A DNA stretch of 64,000 nt from Norana najaformis (lineage: Eukaryota > Annelida > Clitellata > Crassiclitellata > Hormogastridae), in contig OZ029927.1 in assembly GCA_964023275.1 (NCBI GenBank), positions 6,837,062 through 6,901,061 on the forward strand. The letters are read 5' to 3'. Position 1 is the stretch's first letter; each line of letters opens with the position of its first letter. The notes under the pieces are model-generated. The model was given only the letters and a program-made list of their open reading frames with translations, had not been told where the DNA came from and ran no database searches. The position numbers were made by a program, and so were the translations under genes. This document shows, piece after piece, positions 53,601 to 57,494 of the stretch.

Positions 53601-56468
53601 GCAGCAGCTTCCCTTGTCTTAATGGAGGCATTTGTCTGGAAACGGATGATGGAGCCAATTTCAACTGCAGATGCTTAGCTGGATTCTCAGGTGTTTTAAA
53701 TGATTCTGTAGCTCTATTAAATGATGGTCTATGTTTTCTGATCCATTTGGGTGTTTCATTCATTAGATCATGTCATTCATTTAAATCATTTTATTCTTTT
53801 CCATTTCTGCTTTCTTAGGAATCTTCTGCCAGGATAGAACTGTGGAGTTGGAGTGTGCAGCGCATCCCTGTGGATCCGGTGGAGTTTGCCAGATCCAGAT
53901 CGGAGGAGGATTTACATGCCGCTGTCTTCCAGGTTACGAAGGAGACAGGTGTGAAAAGGGTAAGAGACATTTTGTAACAGCATAAATAAAGCTTTTAACA
54001 GATTTTAGGGCAAATTTCTTTGACCCATGAAGAGTACACACTGCAGTCCTTTGTGACATTTCTGAACAGCTTTTAAACCATGCAAAAGTTGTCCAGTTGT
54101 TGGATTTGTGTCAAAGTACACAACCGTTAGCAGCAATCCACACTTCTGCACTAGGATCCTTCAACCCCAGGACCACACTGCTTTTCTGGGATACTTAAAG
54201 GACGCTAGATTAAGTGTATTAATATGTACATACTTACTACCATGAACCAGTATGCATGTATGTATGCTTGCATACATGCATACATACAGGCATCCATAAA
54301 ACATACATACATATGTACGTGCACATCCGGTATAACTACTCTTGGCATAATAAAATACAGCCTGTAACTGAATTTTGATGAAATCTTACAATGTTGTTTT
54401 AGTTGATCAGGTGGTGATTGAATTGAAGGCCAAGGATTTGGATCGAGCGATTTCCTTCGATGGATTTACCTTCTTCCAATACCAGAATGCAATCTCTGTT
54501 ATGTAGGTGAAGCTACACATAGCATTTCGTTGAGGTGCTGTATAAATGTATGCATGCATACATACATACATACACACTTGCATACGTGCTTGTACATCTG
54601 TACATGTGATTTCCACTGTAGCACCATCCTATGCTTGATCCCTCCCGGTTTCTGACCTGGCACCAAAACTGCCCAAAACACTTATGGACCTGATTATTTG
54701 ATATGGCTCTGGTCTCCCTCGTGCAGCTTTTTGTGTAGCACTAAGAAATTTTGGAGAGTTAAATTTCCATTTATGTGCATACATACATACAAACATGCAT
54801 ACCTACACACCCATATACACTTACAGGCATACATGCGTACATACATATATACAAGCTTACACACATCTCATGGACGCATATATTTATAGATACCTAAACA
54901 CATGCACGTGCTGGCACAAATATGCATGCATAAATACAAATATACGAACATACAATTGCAAGTCGTCTGTTAGATCTCCAGCATGTAATGTGGCCTATTT
55001 CCAAATGTTGCCAGACATTCATATAGCGCCTTTTCAACGTCTTAAAAGTAAAGACATCAGACGTCATATTCATATAAACTATTTTTTAGTGAGAAAAGCC
55101 AAGCGACCAACAAATTCGAGATTAAATTTCGTAGCGCATCATCATCCGTGGACGGCGTCCTGCTCCTCATGCACAAATCGGACAGCATAGAAGCCGACTA
55201 TTTGGCCATTGCGCTCAACAAAGGCCACGTTCAAGTCAGCTTCAATCTCGGCAAACAACAACCGACTGATATACTCTTCCTGACGTCTCCCCGGAATGTC
55301 ACCAGCGACACATGGCACACTCTGGTTTTCGCCAGGTAAATCGCTTCCATTTGCATTCTTTCTATTGAAAGGCTTGTGTCATAAAACCCGTATTACATCC
55401 TGCTCAGTATTGCAGTGATGCTATGGAAACCTGGAGATTGAACTGGAATAAACAAAGACTTTTAAAGTAATAGGAATGTTTTGTAATTGTAACTTAAGAT
55501 TAATAAAGCGCCTCTTAGAGAATAAACTCAACAGAGGCGTTTGTTAGGAATGGTGTTTAGAATTACTTTGTGAGAACAGTTTTTGGTCTTTTTGTACCTA
55601 ATTTGATTTATTCTCTTGCAGGATAAAACGTCGAGCACAGCTGTATGTTGACGATGAGCATCCAGTAGCAACAACTGTCACGGTTCCTGGAGCAACCCAC
55701 CTTGACACCGATGGACGGCTCTGGATAGGTGTGCTACTAGATATCTTCTATCTAGAGATCTATCTTTAATTATTAAGCTAAGAATATGAAGTCGCCAGCT
55801 CTTCAAAATTTGGCTGCCTTTTAAGGTAAACTTGAAATGGCTGATCTGCTTCTATATTGCAGTGGTCTGTTCAGTGGGGCATGAGATCTGTATTCCAGTG
55901 ATTCGTAATCGTAAACTCCAAATTTCTAAAGCACTGCTGAAAGACTAAGTGCAGGGCACCAGCTTATTCTAAAGTGCTGCACTAAGTGAGTGGGGTTGTC
56001 CAAAGATACTATGTCCGGTTGCCCGAAGACCAGAGAGAGGTGGGAAGAGGAGCTGTTAGTGTGGGTTGTATTTAAGCAGAGAGAAACAGGAAGGCGGCGG
56101 ATTCGCTAGATCAGGGTGAGATTTCTTGAAAAAGGGAGACTAATTGTGGTGTGAGCCTGCTGAGTAAACCCCATGTAATGAATATATGGAAGTTGTTCAT
56201 GCTCAGATTTTCCTCGCATCTCAGGCTGACCTCAAGTGCGTAACAACTGAGGCCAATGAATAAAACTAGAAATACGTTATGCTACGTGACACCCTAGTGC
56301 TGCCAGTGTGTTGTTGCAGGTGGTAGCAGGAGCAAGGTGCATGGTCTGCCAGAGCCCTACTACAATGGATTCCGTGGATGCATTCAGTACGTCAAGGTGA
56401 ATGATCAGTTGCTGAATCTCGTCGAAGACAGGGAGGACCGAGGAGAGATTTCGTTCTGCGGTGATTAG
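8422..56468 (+). CDS. AGRN: Agrin gene, partial (5' end outside window), 28 coding exons
   Basis: Agrin is a secreted or membrane-anchored heparan sulfate proteoglycan of basement membranes and synapses. In vertebrates its C-terminal LamG domain binds LRP4 and drives MuSK signalling. The identification rests on the full module order: Kazal repeats, SGSG site, Kazal, YGCC module, two laminin-EGFs, Kazal, Ser/Thr linker, LamG, EGFs and an LG3-like LamG with the agrin-type [15 protein letters not shown] stretch. Exon lengths sum to 4,424 nt and close in frame; most junctions are phase 1. I see no SEA domain and only two LamG domains. The N-terminal exons must lie upstream of the window. Individual exons are listed below. 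Confidence 0.93.
8635..11716. other. Agrin intron between the duplicated exons
   Basis: About 3.1 kb. The first 190 bp are homologous to the sequence after exon 1b (both contain GCAGAATTGAAGAAATCATTG, at 8682 and 12204), so the duplication extends beyond the exon. An (AAAT)n run lies near 9945. From 10100 to 11700 I see no recognisable exon; the upstream flank of exon 1b does not match that of exon 1a beyond the acceptor. Confidence 0.6.
11717..11929 (+). CDS. AGRN: Agrin exon: Kazal module, near-identical copy 1b
   Basis: Acceptor CCTCTTCTTTTTTAG, a longer pyrimidine tract than at copy 1a; same donor GTCAGT. 213 nt, phase 1-1, with all Kazal cysteines kept. The flanking intron has diverged far more than the exon (large indels, a TATG microsatellite). 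This speaks against a simple assembly duplicate and for selection or gene conversion on the exon. The copies may be mutually exclusive or tandemly included. Confidence 0.88.
11951..12088. repeat. TATG/TGTA microsatellite
   Basis: Imperfect (TATG)n that interrupts the segment duplicated with exon 1b and is absent after exon 1a. Confidence 0.9.
13190..13320 (-). mobile_element. LINE 3' end with (GATTA)n tail
   Basis: Read on the - strand, the 3' UTR motif GGCGCTATAGAAG is followed by a (GATTA)n tail, written here as AATCTAATCTAATC at 13197. Other copies with the same tail occur at 22875, 32235, 44640, 47140, 47935, 61410 and 62170-62235. Confidence 0.6.
13668..13747. repeat. (GA)n microsatellite
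   Basis: GA/CAGA repeat immediately upstream of a SINE-A copy. Confidence 0.9.
13770..14115 (+). mobile_element. SINE-A, longest copy with polypyrimidine tail
   Basis: The tRNA-like head (GTGGTTAGCA, then TTTAAAATCCCTGCCAGGGCAG) is followed by the body GGGAAGATCAGGTGGCAG, the 3' motif GCTGCCTCTTGGGACTAG, and a CTCCTT-rich tail of about 115 nt from 13998. Confidence 0.8.
15072..15320 (+). mobile_element. SINE-A copy with intact tRNA B box
   Basis: A-box-like AGTGGTTAGCATGC at 15083 and a canonical B box GGTTCAAATCC at 15123-15133 show the tRNA origin of this family. The body ends near an (AAT)n run at 15325. Confidence 0.8.
15961..16080. repeat. Degenerate 10-bp tandem array, consensus CTCCGGAATT
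   Basis: Twelve consecutive 10-bp blocks keep exact register, and nine contain GAA at the same place (for example CTCCGGAATT, CTCCCGAATT, ATCCGGAACT, CTCTGGAATT). Spacing equals one DNA helical turn. Direct nGAAn pentamers separated by 5 bp have the layout of a step-type heat-shock element. It may equally be a decayed minisatellite. Confidence 0.75.
16261..16309. repeat. 15-bp tandem repeat, three copies
   Basis: AGGAGGAAGAGGAGC repeated from 16261, 16276 and 16291. The open frame through it (poly Glu/Gln) is incidental. Confidence 0.9.
16615..16715 (-). mobile_element. SINE-A fragment (3' part)
   Basis: Contains the reverse complement of the family's 3' half (GGCAGCTATAGGTAGGAAGTG, then CTCGGCATATGAGGGCGG). 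Confidence 0.7.
17838..18012 (+). mobile_element. SINE-B copy with (AAAT)n tail
   Basis: tRNA-like head GATCCAACGATTGCAGGTTCG (B box near 17880), GAGCCTGCTGAGCAGACT, then the family tail GTAATAAGTGCAATAAATAA. The copy at 33247 is collinear. Confidence 0.8.
20255..20500 (+). mobile_element. SINE-A copy
   Basis: B box GGTTCAAATCC at 20301, CCTGCCAGGGCAG, then GGCAAGATCAGACGG and GAGGCTAAGAAGATGAAGTTG. The 171-codon frame over it is a by-product. Confidence 0.8.
21630..21643 (+). promoter_or_regulatory. X-box-like motif 1 (RFX site)
   Basis: GTTTCCATTGCAAC. It fits the RFX X-box pattern GTHNYYATRRNAAC except for T in place of R after AT. Confidence 0.55.
21649..21662 (+). promoter_or_regulatory. 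X-box motif 2 (RFX site)
   Basis: GTTTCCATGGCAAC fits the RFX consensus fully and is a near copy of motif 1, 19 bp downstream. RFX factors control ciliary and many neuronal genes in animals. Confidence 0.65.
21750..22092 (+). CDS. AGRN: Agrin alternative first exon: hydrophobic N-terminus plus Kazal
   Basis: The ATG at 21750 has A at -3 and opens [20 protein letters not shown]: a short basic start, then about 20 mostly hydrophobic residues to roughly residue 33. This could be a signal peptide or a type II membrane anchor. It runs without a splice into [14 protein letters not shown] and the Kazal core [14 protein letters not shown]. Donor GTGAGT at 22093, phase 1. In vertebrates a short alternative N-terminus gives transmembrane (TM) agrin. 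Used as a start, this exon gives a protein of about 1,367 residues lacking the first Kazal(s). Confidence 0.7.
21856..22092 (+). CDS. AGRN: Agrin exon: Kazal module 2, internal form
   Basis: Acceptor GTCTTTCCGACAG at 21855 gives a phase 1 entry (E-L-K-D-P-C) matching the phase 1 donors of the upstream Kazal exons. 237 nt. The same exon can therefore be used internally or, extended 5', as a first exon. Confidence 0.8.
22495..22735 (+). mobile_element. SINE-A copy, interrupted
   Basis: Body at 22495-22590 (GGTGGGAAGATAAGGCAG) and 3' end at 22680-22735 (GGGTTAAGGGACTGATTC), separated by about 90 bp of TTATATATTGG-type sequence. Confidence 0.6.
23185..23306. repeat. (CTGA)n microsatellite with CGA interruptions
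   Basis: Tetranucleotide run with regularly placed GACGACTGA interruptions. Confidence 0.92.
23755..23768 (+). promoter_or_regulatory. CTCF-like motif 1
   Basis: GGCAGGGGGCGCTA matches the core of the CTCF motif (CAGGGGGCGCTA). Confidence 0.5.
24011..24025 (+). promoter_or_regulatory. CTCF-like motif 2
   Basis: TGCCAGGGGGCGAGA has the CTCF core CCAGGGGGCG in the same orientation, 256 bp from motif 1. Confidence 0.45.
24829..25016. mobile_element. hAT-type MITE, copy 1 (188 bp)
   Basis: The 8-bp target duplication GTTGGAAC lies at 24821-24828 and 25017-25024. Ends are CAGCAGCGGATTTAG and ...AACACTG. It contains a 20-odd-base poly-C run from 24963. It is homologous to 58313-58484 (shared CATTGTGGACTGCCAGAATG-type core). 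Confidence 0.85.
26409..26624 (+). CDS. AGRN: Agrin exon: Kazal module 3
   Basis: Acceptor GCGTTGTAG, donor GTACAA, 216 nt, phase 1-1. Encodes [14 protein letters not shown], then RCGTTC, then the Kazal core [14 protein letters not shown], ending GECSSG. Only 8 nt into the following intron a (GAT)n array begins. Confidence 0.92.
26632..27005. repeat. GAT/GAC trinucleotide-rich array
   Basis: About 370 bp, mostly GATGAT with GAC, GGT and AAT variants. It lies right after the donor of Kazal exon 3 and contains no stop in that exon's frame. Confidence 0.92.
27262..27643 (+). repeat. Polypyrimidine (CT-rich) tract
   Basis: Nearly 400 bp almost wholly C and T on this strand, ending just before an AG (27650) and the real acceptor (27696) of the next exon. 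Open frames through it on both strands (poly-Leu/Ser/Pro or Arg/Lys/Gly) are artefacts. Confidence 0.92.
27697..27915 (+). CDS. AGRN: Agrin exon: Kazal module 4
   Basis: Acceptor GGCTGTGTGTAG, donor GTATGT, 219 nt, phase 1-1. Encodes [15 protein letters not shown], the Kazal core [14 protein letters not shown] and an N-glycosylation motif (ENVTV). A competing acceptor TTGATGCAG at 27650 would shift the frame, so 27697 is the phase-consistent start. Confidence 0.9.
29171..29420. repeat. Perfect (TCGG)n array, 250 bp
   Basis: About 62 uninterrupted TCGG units, one CpG per unit. The 98- to 166-codon open frames across it (poly VGRS or PTDR) are by-products of the repeat. Confidence 0.97.
29562..29830. 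repeat. Purine-rich GACA/GAGA repeat
   Basis: Imperfect (GACA)n and (GAGA)n of about 270 bp. Confidence 0.85.
30012..30140. repeat. ATC-rich repeat
   Basis: Imperfect (ATC)n, much as at 26632 but in the opposite strand sense. Confidence 0.8.
30327..30436 (+). CDS. AGRN: Agrin exon: Kazal module 5, first half
   Basis: Acceptor TTCGTTGCAG; encodes [17 protein letters not shown] and [12 protein letters not shown]. It leaves at a GTCTGT donor in phase 0. Reading on past the donor gives VCSSS and then a stop, so the core must come from the exon at 30836, which resumes with VCGSD. The GTCTGT donor is weak but matches the first bases of the next exon. Confidence 0.82.
30510..30800 (+). mobile_element. 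SINE-A copy, 5'-truncated, with CT-rich tail
   Basis: Body GTCGGTGGGAAGATCAGATGG, GCCGAGGCTAAGAAAATGAAG, then GGCTGTCTCTCAGGGTTAG and a CTCCTCCT tail to about 30800. It sits in the intron that splits Kazal 5, and its tail supplies the pyrimidine-rich stretch ahead of the next acceptor. Confidence 0.78.
30836..30938 (+). CDS. AGRN: Agrin exon: Kazal module 5, second half
   Basis: Acceptor CTGTTGCTTAG, phase 0 entry; [20 protein letters not shown], ending GRC; donor GTAAGC, phase 1. 103 nt. The normal Gly after GSD is Asn here. Confidence 0.9.
31868..32260. mobile_element. LINE 3'-end relics in opposite orientations, (GATTA)n tail
   Basis: The part to 32045 matches 55905-56060 (CTCCAAATTTCTGAAGCACT versus CTCCAAATTTCTAAAGCACT), - strand. 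From 32080 a + strand LINE end (TTCCGGTCTAAACTCAAGAC, i.e. [10 protein letters not shown]) runs to a GATTAGATTAGATTAGG tail near 32235. Confidence 0.6.
32611..32694. repeat. 28-bp tandem repeat, three copies
   Basis: Units at 32611, 32639 and 32667 share GTATATTTCTAACAGGCTGA. Each unit contains a splice-acceptor-like ATTTCTAACAG, but no exon follows. Confidence 0.9.
32894..32994 (+). CDS. AGRN: Agrin exon: Kazal module 6, first half
   Basis: Acceptor [29 protein letters not shown], then CICPDTCEQ; donor GTATGA, phase 0. It is split at the same general place as Kazal 5. Confidence 0.9.
32995..33493. other. Agrin intron holding a SINE-B
   Basis: 0.5 kb; the SINE-B at 33247 fills the middle. 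Confidence 0.7.
33247..33425 (+). mobile_element. SINE-B copy
   Basis: tRNA-like head GTGGTAGAGCACTGTG at 33271 with B box GGTTTGAGCC near 33307. The body is GACAAAGTTGTTCCCATATG, with tail AATAAGTGCAATAAATAA. Confidence 0.82.
33494..33608 (+). CDS. AGRN: Agrin exon: Kazal module 6, second half
   Basis: Acceptor TGTGCTTAG, phase 0; [20 protein letters not shown], ending NGSCG; donor GTGAGC, phase 1. 115 nt. NGS is an N-glycosylation motif. Confidence 0.92.
33609..34399. other. Agrin intron, nothing recognised
   Basis: 0.8 kb of AT-rich sequence. A short repeated motif GTTACTCATAAGTAAC / GTTACTCATGAGTAAC (33686 and 33731) is a pair of near-perfect palindromes. Confidence 0.6.
34400..34615 (+). 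CDS. AGRN: Agrin exon: Kazal module 7 and start of a glycosaminoglycan site
   Basis: Acceptor ATATCTGTATAG, donor GTACAG, 216 nt, phase 1-1. Encodes [14 protein letters not shown] and [14 protein letters not shown], and ends CDEMSGSG. Joined to the next exon this reads DEMSGSGDLEV, an acidic SGSG heparan-sulfate attachment type. Vertebrate agrin carries heparan sulfate between Kazal 7 and 8, the same place. Confidence 0.92.
34616..36933. other. Agrin intron
   Basis: 2.3 kb, with the endonuclease-type retroelement relic, then sequence at 35440-36350 without recognisable content, and a LINE end fragment at 36370-36440 (TCAGTTCTATGATGTCAATC). Confidence 0.6.
34640..35420 (-). mobile_element. 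Restriction-like-endonuclease retroelement relic 1
   Basis: On the - strand the translation has [19 protein letters not shown], a CxC...H zinc-like region, then [11 protein letters not shown]...[14 protein letters not shown] followed about 15 residues later by D is the restriction-like endonuclease pattern found at the C-terminus of some non-LTR retrotransposons. The 3' UTR runs down to a TTA-rich tail near 34640. Frame partly intact, but only the C-terminal piece is present. Confidence 0.65.
36934..37042 (+). CDS. AGRN: Agrin exon: Kazal module 8, first half
   Basis: Acceptor [31 protein letters not shown], then [10 protein letters not shown]; donor GTCATC, phase 2. 109 nt. The phase 2 exit is matched by the entry at 38534. 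Confidence 0.88.
37120..37740 (-). mobile_element. Restriction-like-endonuclease retroelement relic 2
   Basis: - strand: [20 protein letters not shown] and AEVTPEKH, homologous to relic 1. The RPD region is decayed. 3' UTR words (GATCCCTCAGGAT at 37211) match relic 1 at 34676. Tail is (TTA)n at 37120-37205. Confidence 0.65.
38050..38330 (+). mobile_element. LINE 3' end with ATTACA-type tail
   Basis: Translation [19 protein letters not shown], then [14 protein letters not shown], a typical non-LTR C-terminus, then GAGGCGCTTTATAAATC and tail ATTACAATTACA at 38314. An inverted relative is at 55480-55560. Confidence 0.75.
38315..38465 (-). mobile_element. SINE-B copy
   Basis: - strand SINE-B head (GATCGATTGCAGGTTTGAG) and AGTCTGCTGAGTGGACTCC. 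Confidence 0.72.
38534..38646 (+). CDS. AGRN: Agrin exon: Kazal module 8, second half
   Basis: Acceptor [32 protein letters not shown], ending MENCE; donor GTTTTT (weak), phase 1. 113 nt. Confidence 0.9.
38647..39878. other. Agrin intron, nothing coding recognised
   Basis: 1.2 kb. A TTCTATTGCAC/AGTTGATGG segment (38735-38785) is a diverged LINE tail, and a TAGCACCTCTGAAGTAGGCC segment lies at 39225. Confidence 0.55.
39879..40025 (+). CDS. AGRN: Agrin exon: cysteine-rich module, first part
   Basis: Acceptor TTTCCCTGTTAG, donor GTAGCT, 147 nt, phase 1-1. [20 protein letters not shown]..., [18 protein letters not shown]: the six-cysteine spacing resembles lustrin-type cysteine-rich repeats. 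It precedes the YGCC exon and is not a Kazal. Confidence 0.85.
40026..41376. other. Introns around the YGCC exon
   Basis: Flanks the short exon 40387-40479. Contents: a CTGC run at 40495, a LINE tail at 40800-40860 (TTACGATTACGATTACAAC), and a LINE C-terminal relic at 41030-41340 ending in a degraded GATTA tail. Confidence 0.6.
40387..40479 (+). CDS. AGRN: Agrin exon: YGCC module
   Basis: Acceptor TATTCTTTTCAG, donor GTAAGT, 93 nt, phase 1-1. [20 protein letters not shown], then GPNNAGCP. Vertebrate agrin has the same YGCC...GCP segment directly before its laminin-EGF pair, which strongly supports orthology. Confidence 0.92.
41377..41538 (+). CDS. AGRN: Agrin exon: laminin-type EGF 1
   Basis: Acceptor TTTTTGCCACTAG, donor GTAAAT, 162 nt, phase 1-1. 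[33 protein letters not shown] and the C-terminal laminin-EGF loop ending SGC. Confidence 0.95.
41675..41925 (+). repeat. (CTTACCTTAT)n minisatellite
   Basis: About 25 ten-base units with occasional CTTACTTCAT or CTTACCTAAT variants. It occupies most of the intron between the two laminin-EGF exons and ends about 35 bp before the acceptor. Confidence 0.95.
41961..42101 (+). CDS. AGRN: Agrin exon: laminin-type EGF 2
   Basis: Acceptor TGCCTTTGTAG, donor GTATCG, 141 nt, phase 1-1. [33 protein letters not shown], ending [12 protein letters not shown] is identical to a stretch I know from vertebrate agrin. Confidence 0.95.
42865..43165 (-). mobile_element. SINE-A copy
   Basis: Purine tail at 42865-42900 (on + strand), then GCCATGGACATGAAGTGTTAG, CTCAGCATATGAGG and the head GCAGGGATTTGAACTCC near 43105. 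Confidence 0.78.
44640..45180 (-). mobile_element. LINE reverse-transcriptase C-terminal relic with GATTA tail
   Basis: - strand translation has [20 protein letters not shown], like the 'HWLPVxxRIxFK' stretch after the RT domain of CR1/L2-type LINEs. The 3' UTR then runs to TAATCTAATCTAATG at 44645, i.e. a (GATTA)n tail. Confidence 0.75.
46360..46626 (+). CDS. AGRN: Agrin exon: last Kazal module (Kazal 9)
   Basis: Acceptor GTCCGCCTCCTGTAG, donor GTAATT, 267 nt, phase 1-1. A polar lead ([15 protein letters not shown]) precedes [17 protein letters not shown] and the core [15 protein letters not shown] single Kazal after the laminin-EGF pair is the agrin arrangement. Confidence 0.93.
46627..48017. 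other. Agrin intron where a SEA-coding exon might be expected
   Basis: 1.4 kb with a GATTA tail pair at 47130-47160 and a LINE C-terminal relic on the - strand (47345-47650, [20 protein letters not shown]). A TAGCGCC-type tail lies at 47740 and another GATTA tail at 47935. No open stretch resembles a SEA domain. Confidence 0.6.
48018..48137 (+). CDS. AGRN: Agrin exon: Ser/Thr-rich linker
   Basis: Acceptor TTGCATTTTTTCAG, donor GTGAGT, 120 nt, phase 1-1. [20 protein letters not shown]..., no cysteines. It corresponds to the mucin-like linker of agrin, much shortened. Confidence 0.82.
48403..48525 (+). CDS. AGRN: Agrin exon: EB/EGF-like cysteine module
   Basis: Acceptor GAATGTTCTGTAG, donor GTGGTT, 123 nt, phase 1-1. 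[24 protein letters not shown]...SC: the C-x-x-D-x-x-C spacing with [10 protein letters not shown] fits an EB-type module better than a standard EGF. It stands where vertebrate agrin has its first EGF. Confidence 0.8.
   Translation, partial: ECLEIVAMLTVTAQLPTVYVKMASVPVSRHGNRVLTDSPA
48526..49400. other. Agrin intron, nothing coding recognised
   Basis: 0.9 kb. TATATAGCGCCC at 48847 is a LINE tail motif. Confidence 0.6.
49401..49602 (+). CDS. AGRN: Agrin exon: first LamG domain, part 1
   Basis: Acceptor TTCCTTCTCTGCAG, donor GTTTCT, 202 nt, phase 1 to 2. [40 protein letters not shown]: the opening beta strands of a laminin G domain. Confidence 0.93.
49603..50135. other. Agrin intron with 10-bp repeat
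   Basis: 0.5 kb containing GGGGAAAAGA repeated about eight times (49836-49918). Confidence 0.8.
50136..50348 (+). CDS. AGRN: Agrin exon: first LamG domain, part 2
   Basis: Acceptor GCATCTGTTATTAG, donor GTAAAC, 213 nt, phase 2-2. [13 protein letters not shown], then [25 protein letters not shown] matches vertebrate LG2. There is no basic y-type heparin-binding insert before LNL. Confidence 0.93.
50430..51113 (-). mobile_element. Restriction-like-endonuclease retroelement relic 3
   Basis: - strand: [18 protein letters not shown], then [20 protein letters not shown], the C-terminal end of the same element type. An (AAT)n run (50441-50600) is its tail, and a second (AAT)n expansion (50945-51020) interrupts the coding region where RPD would be. 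Confidence 0.65.
51120..51780 (+). mobile_element. Restriction-like-endonuclease retroelement relic 4
   Basis: Across shifted frames on the + strand: [20 protein letters not shown], then CPCNA, then [11 protein letters not shown] and VTDSLAES. Collinear with relic 1 but frameshifted and with stops, so inactive. Confidence 0.65.
53116..53252 (+). CDS. AGRN: Agrin exon: first LamG domain, part 3
   Basis: Acceptor TTTTTAAAATCTAG, donor GTGAGT, 137 nt, phase 2 to 1. [17 protein letters not shown] carries the conserved GFxGC-type end of a LamG domain. Confidence 0.9.
53253..53579. other. Agrin intron with ATGAGTTAATG-type imperfect tandem repeat
   Basis: A motif related to AATTAAAATGAGTTAATG recurs about six times between 53255 and 53490. 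The exon end AGTTAATGTTGGTGAGTC is itself the first unit, so the repeat contains copies of the splice donor. Confidence 0.75.
53580..53690 (+). CDS. AGRN: Agrin exon: EGF module 1
   Basis: Acceptor TTACGTTTGTAG, donor GTGTTT, 111 nt, phase 1-1. [29 protein letters not shown]: a standard EGF whose last cysteine comes from the next exon (IFC). Confidence 0.93.
53819..53959 (+). CDS. AGRN: Agrin exon: EGF module 2
   Basis: Acceptor TTTCTGCTTTCTTAG, donor GTAAGA, 141 nt, phase 1-1. It finishes EGF 1 (IFC) and gives [34 protein letters not shown]. Confidence 0.93.
53960..54402. other. Agrin intron, CATA-rich
   Basis: 0.44 kb. A CATA/TGTA stretch at 54240-54320 otherwise leaves nothing recognised. 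Confidence 0.7.
54403..54502 (+). CDS. AGRN: Agrin exon: LG3-like domain, part 1
   Basis: Acceptor AATGTTGTTTTAG, donor GTAGGT, 100 nt, phase 1 to 2. [18 protein letters not shown] aligns with the start of vertebrate agrin LG3. The exon ends where the vertebrate z exons are inserted. Confidence 0.9.
54503..55089. other. Agrin intron at the vertebrate z-exon position
   Basis: 587 bp, largely CATA/TACA repeats (54548-54600, 54776-54960) and a TATAGCGCC LINE tail at 55023. I find no small phase 2-2 exon encoding an NxI/V-type insert. Confidence 0.65.
55090..55335 (+). CDS. AGRN: Agrin exon: LG3-like domain, part 2
   Basis: Acceptor AAACTATTTTTTAG, donor GTAAAT, 246 nt, phase 2-2. [48 protein letters not shown] is an N-glycosylation motif. 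Confidence 0.94.
55622..55728 (+). CDS. AGRN: Agrin exon: LG3-like domain, part 3
   Basis: Acceptor TTTATTCTCTTGCAG, donor GTGTGC, 107 nt, phase 2 to 1. [14 protein letters not shown], then [14 protein letters not shown], very close to the corresponding vertebrate LG3 segment. Confidence 0.95.
55729..56319. other. Last agrin intron
   Basis: 0.6 kb with a LINE 3'-end relic (55905-56100, related to 31877-32045) and a 5'-truncated SINE-B at 56150-56275. Confidence 0.65.
56150..56275 (+). mobile_element. SINE-B copy, 5'-truncated
   Basis: GTGTGAGCCTGCTGAGTAAAC, GAAGTTGTTCATGCTCAG and an AATAAA-type tail. Confidence 0.6.
56320..56468 (+). CDS. AGRN: Agrin last coding exon: end of LG3-like domain
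   Basis: Acceptor [34 protein letters not shown], then a short acidic tail and EISFCGD before TAG (56466-56468). The paired cysteines (GC...FC) close the LamG fold, so the stop is the natural end and not a truncation. Confidence 0.95.
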
Positions 56469-57494
56469 AACTGACGAAAAAACAACTGGAGGGAAGAAGA
56501 GGAGAAGGAGGAAAACATGATGCTTAACTGTCTTTCTCGCAATCCGTTGCTGGATCCTTTCTTAAAGTGTACGATACTTACGTTACGTTAACCCGTTTTT
56601 ACAGCGAGGCTGCGTTTTTCGGTAACTTCTGGCTTCAGAAAATATGTCTTCTGATTTGAGAAGAGGCTTTTTGGACTTTTTCTCTTGCAGAAGAGGAAGA
56701 AGAGTCTGCTGATAAAAAGGCCACAAATCAGCTTCAGAAGAGGACTGACTTAAATGTAGTTTACAATTTGAACCTGTGTTTGCTTCTCAAATTAATATAC
56801 CAAGTAAGCTATGCCCTGATATGTGCAGCCCATATGTTCATGAGTAGTTTATAGTATGTCTCAAGTACAGTATAGTATCAAGTGTACTTGATTGGGTCCT
56901 TGAAGCATTTTGCCAATGTCTTGCTTCCCTTCCCAGCAAATTCTGCTGAAACTTGCTGTATTTCTGATTTCAGAAGAACTGAAAAATGCAGCCTAAAGTT
57001 GAAAGAACTAGAATACTTAATGAACGTTGAAACTGACAGCTTGTAGCACAGTTTTTCCTCGTACTAAAATATTAAAGTAAACGATTATTTATTATGCAGA
57101 CTGTCATTCCATCATCAGAAAACAGAAGTTTAGCGAGTGTCATGATATTTTTACATCTCAAGAAAAACTGTGAATATTAGCATCTTCAATGTGAAAGTGA
57201 AAGACCGCATACATGTGTCTCATTTTGGATCATAATACTCCGAAGTAGTCGACAATTTCCTGTGCTTAAAATGCTCTTGTCTCTGTTCTTAAGTGTTCTA
57301 TGTGTTTCTGAAGAATTGTCAAGAATTAAACGTATACACACAAAATACTTGGACTTAACTATAATTTAAAGCTATTATTACCATTATTTATAATCTTATT
57401 ATCATTACTGTTCTTCTTTAAACCCTGTGGATCGTGTCCTGAGGGTAAGGTGAAAAAATTGTTACGGGCTCTTGTTTCATCTGGAATGGCTAGT
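56469..57494 (+). other. AGRN: Agrin 3' UTR and downstream
   Basis: No coding content. Candidate poly(A) signals ATTAAA at 57071-57076 and 57325-57330; no canonical AATAAA was noticed nearby. An ATT-rich stretch follows at 57370-57410. Confidence 0.5.
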
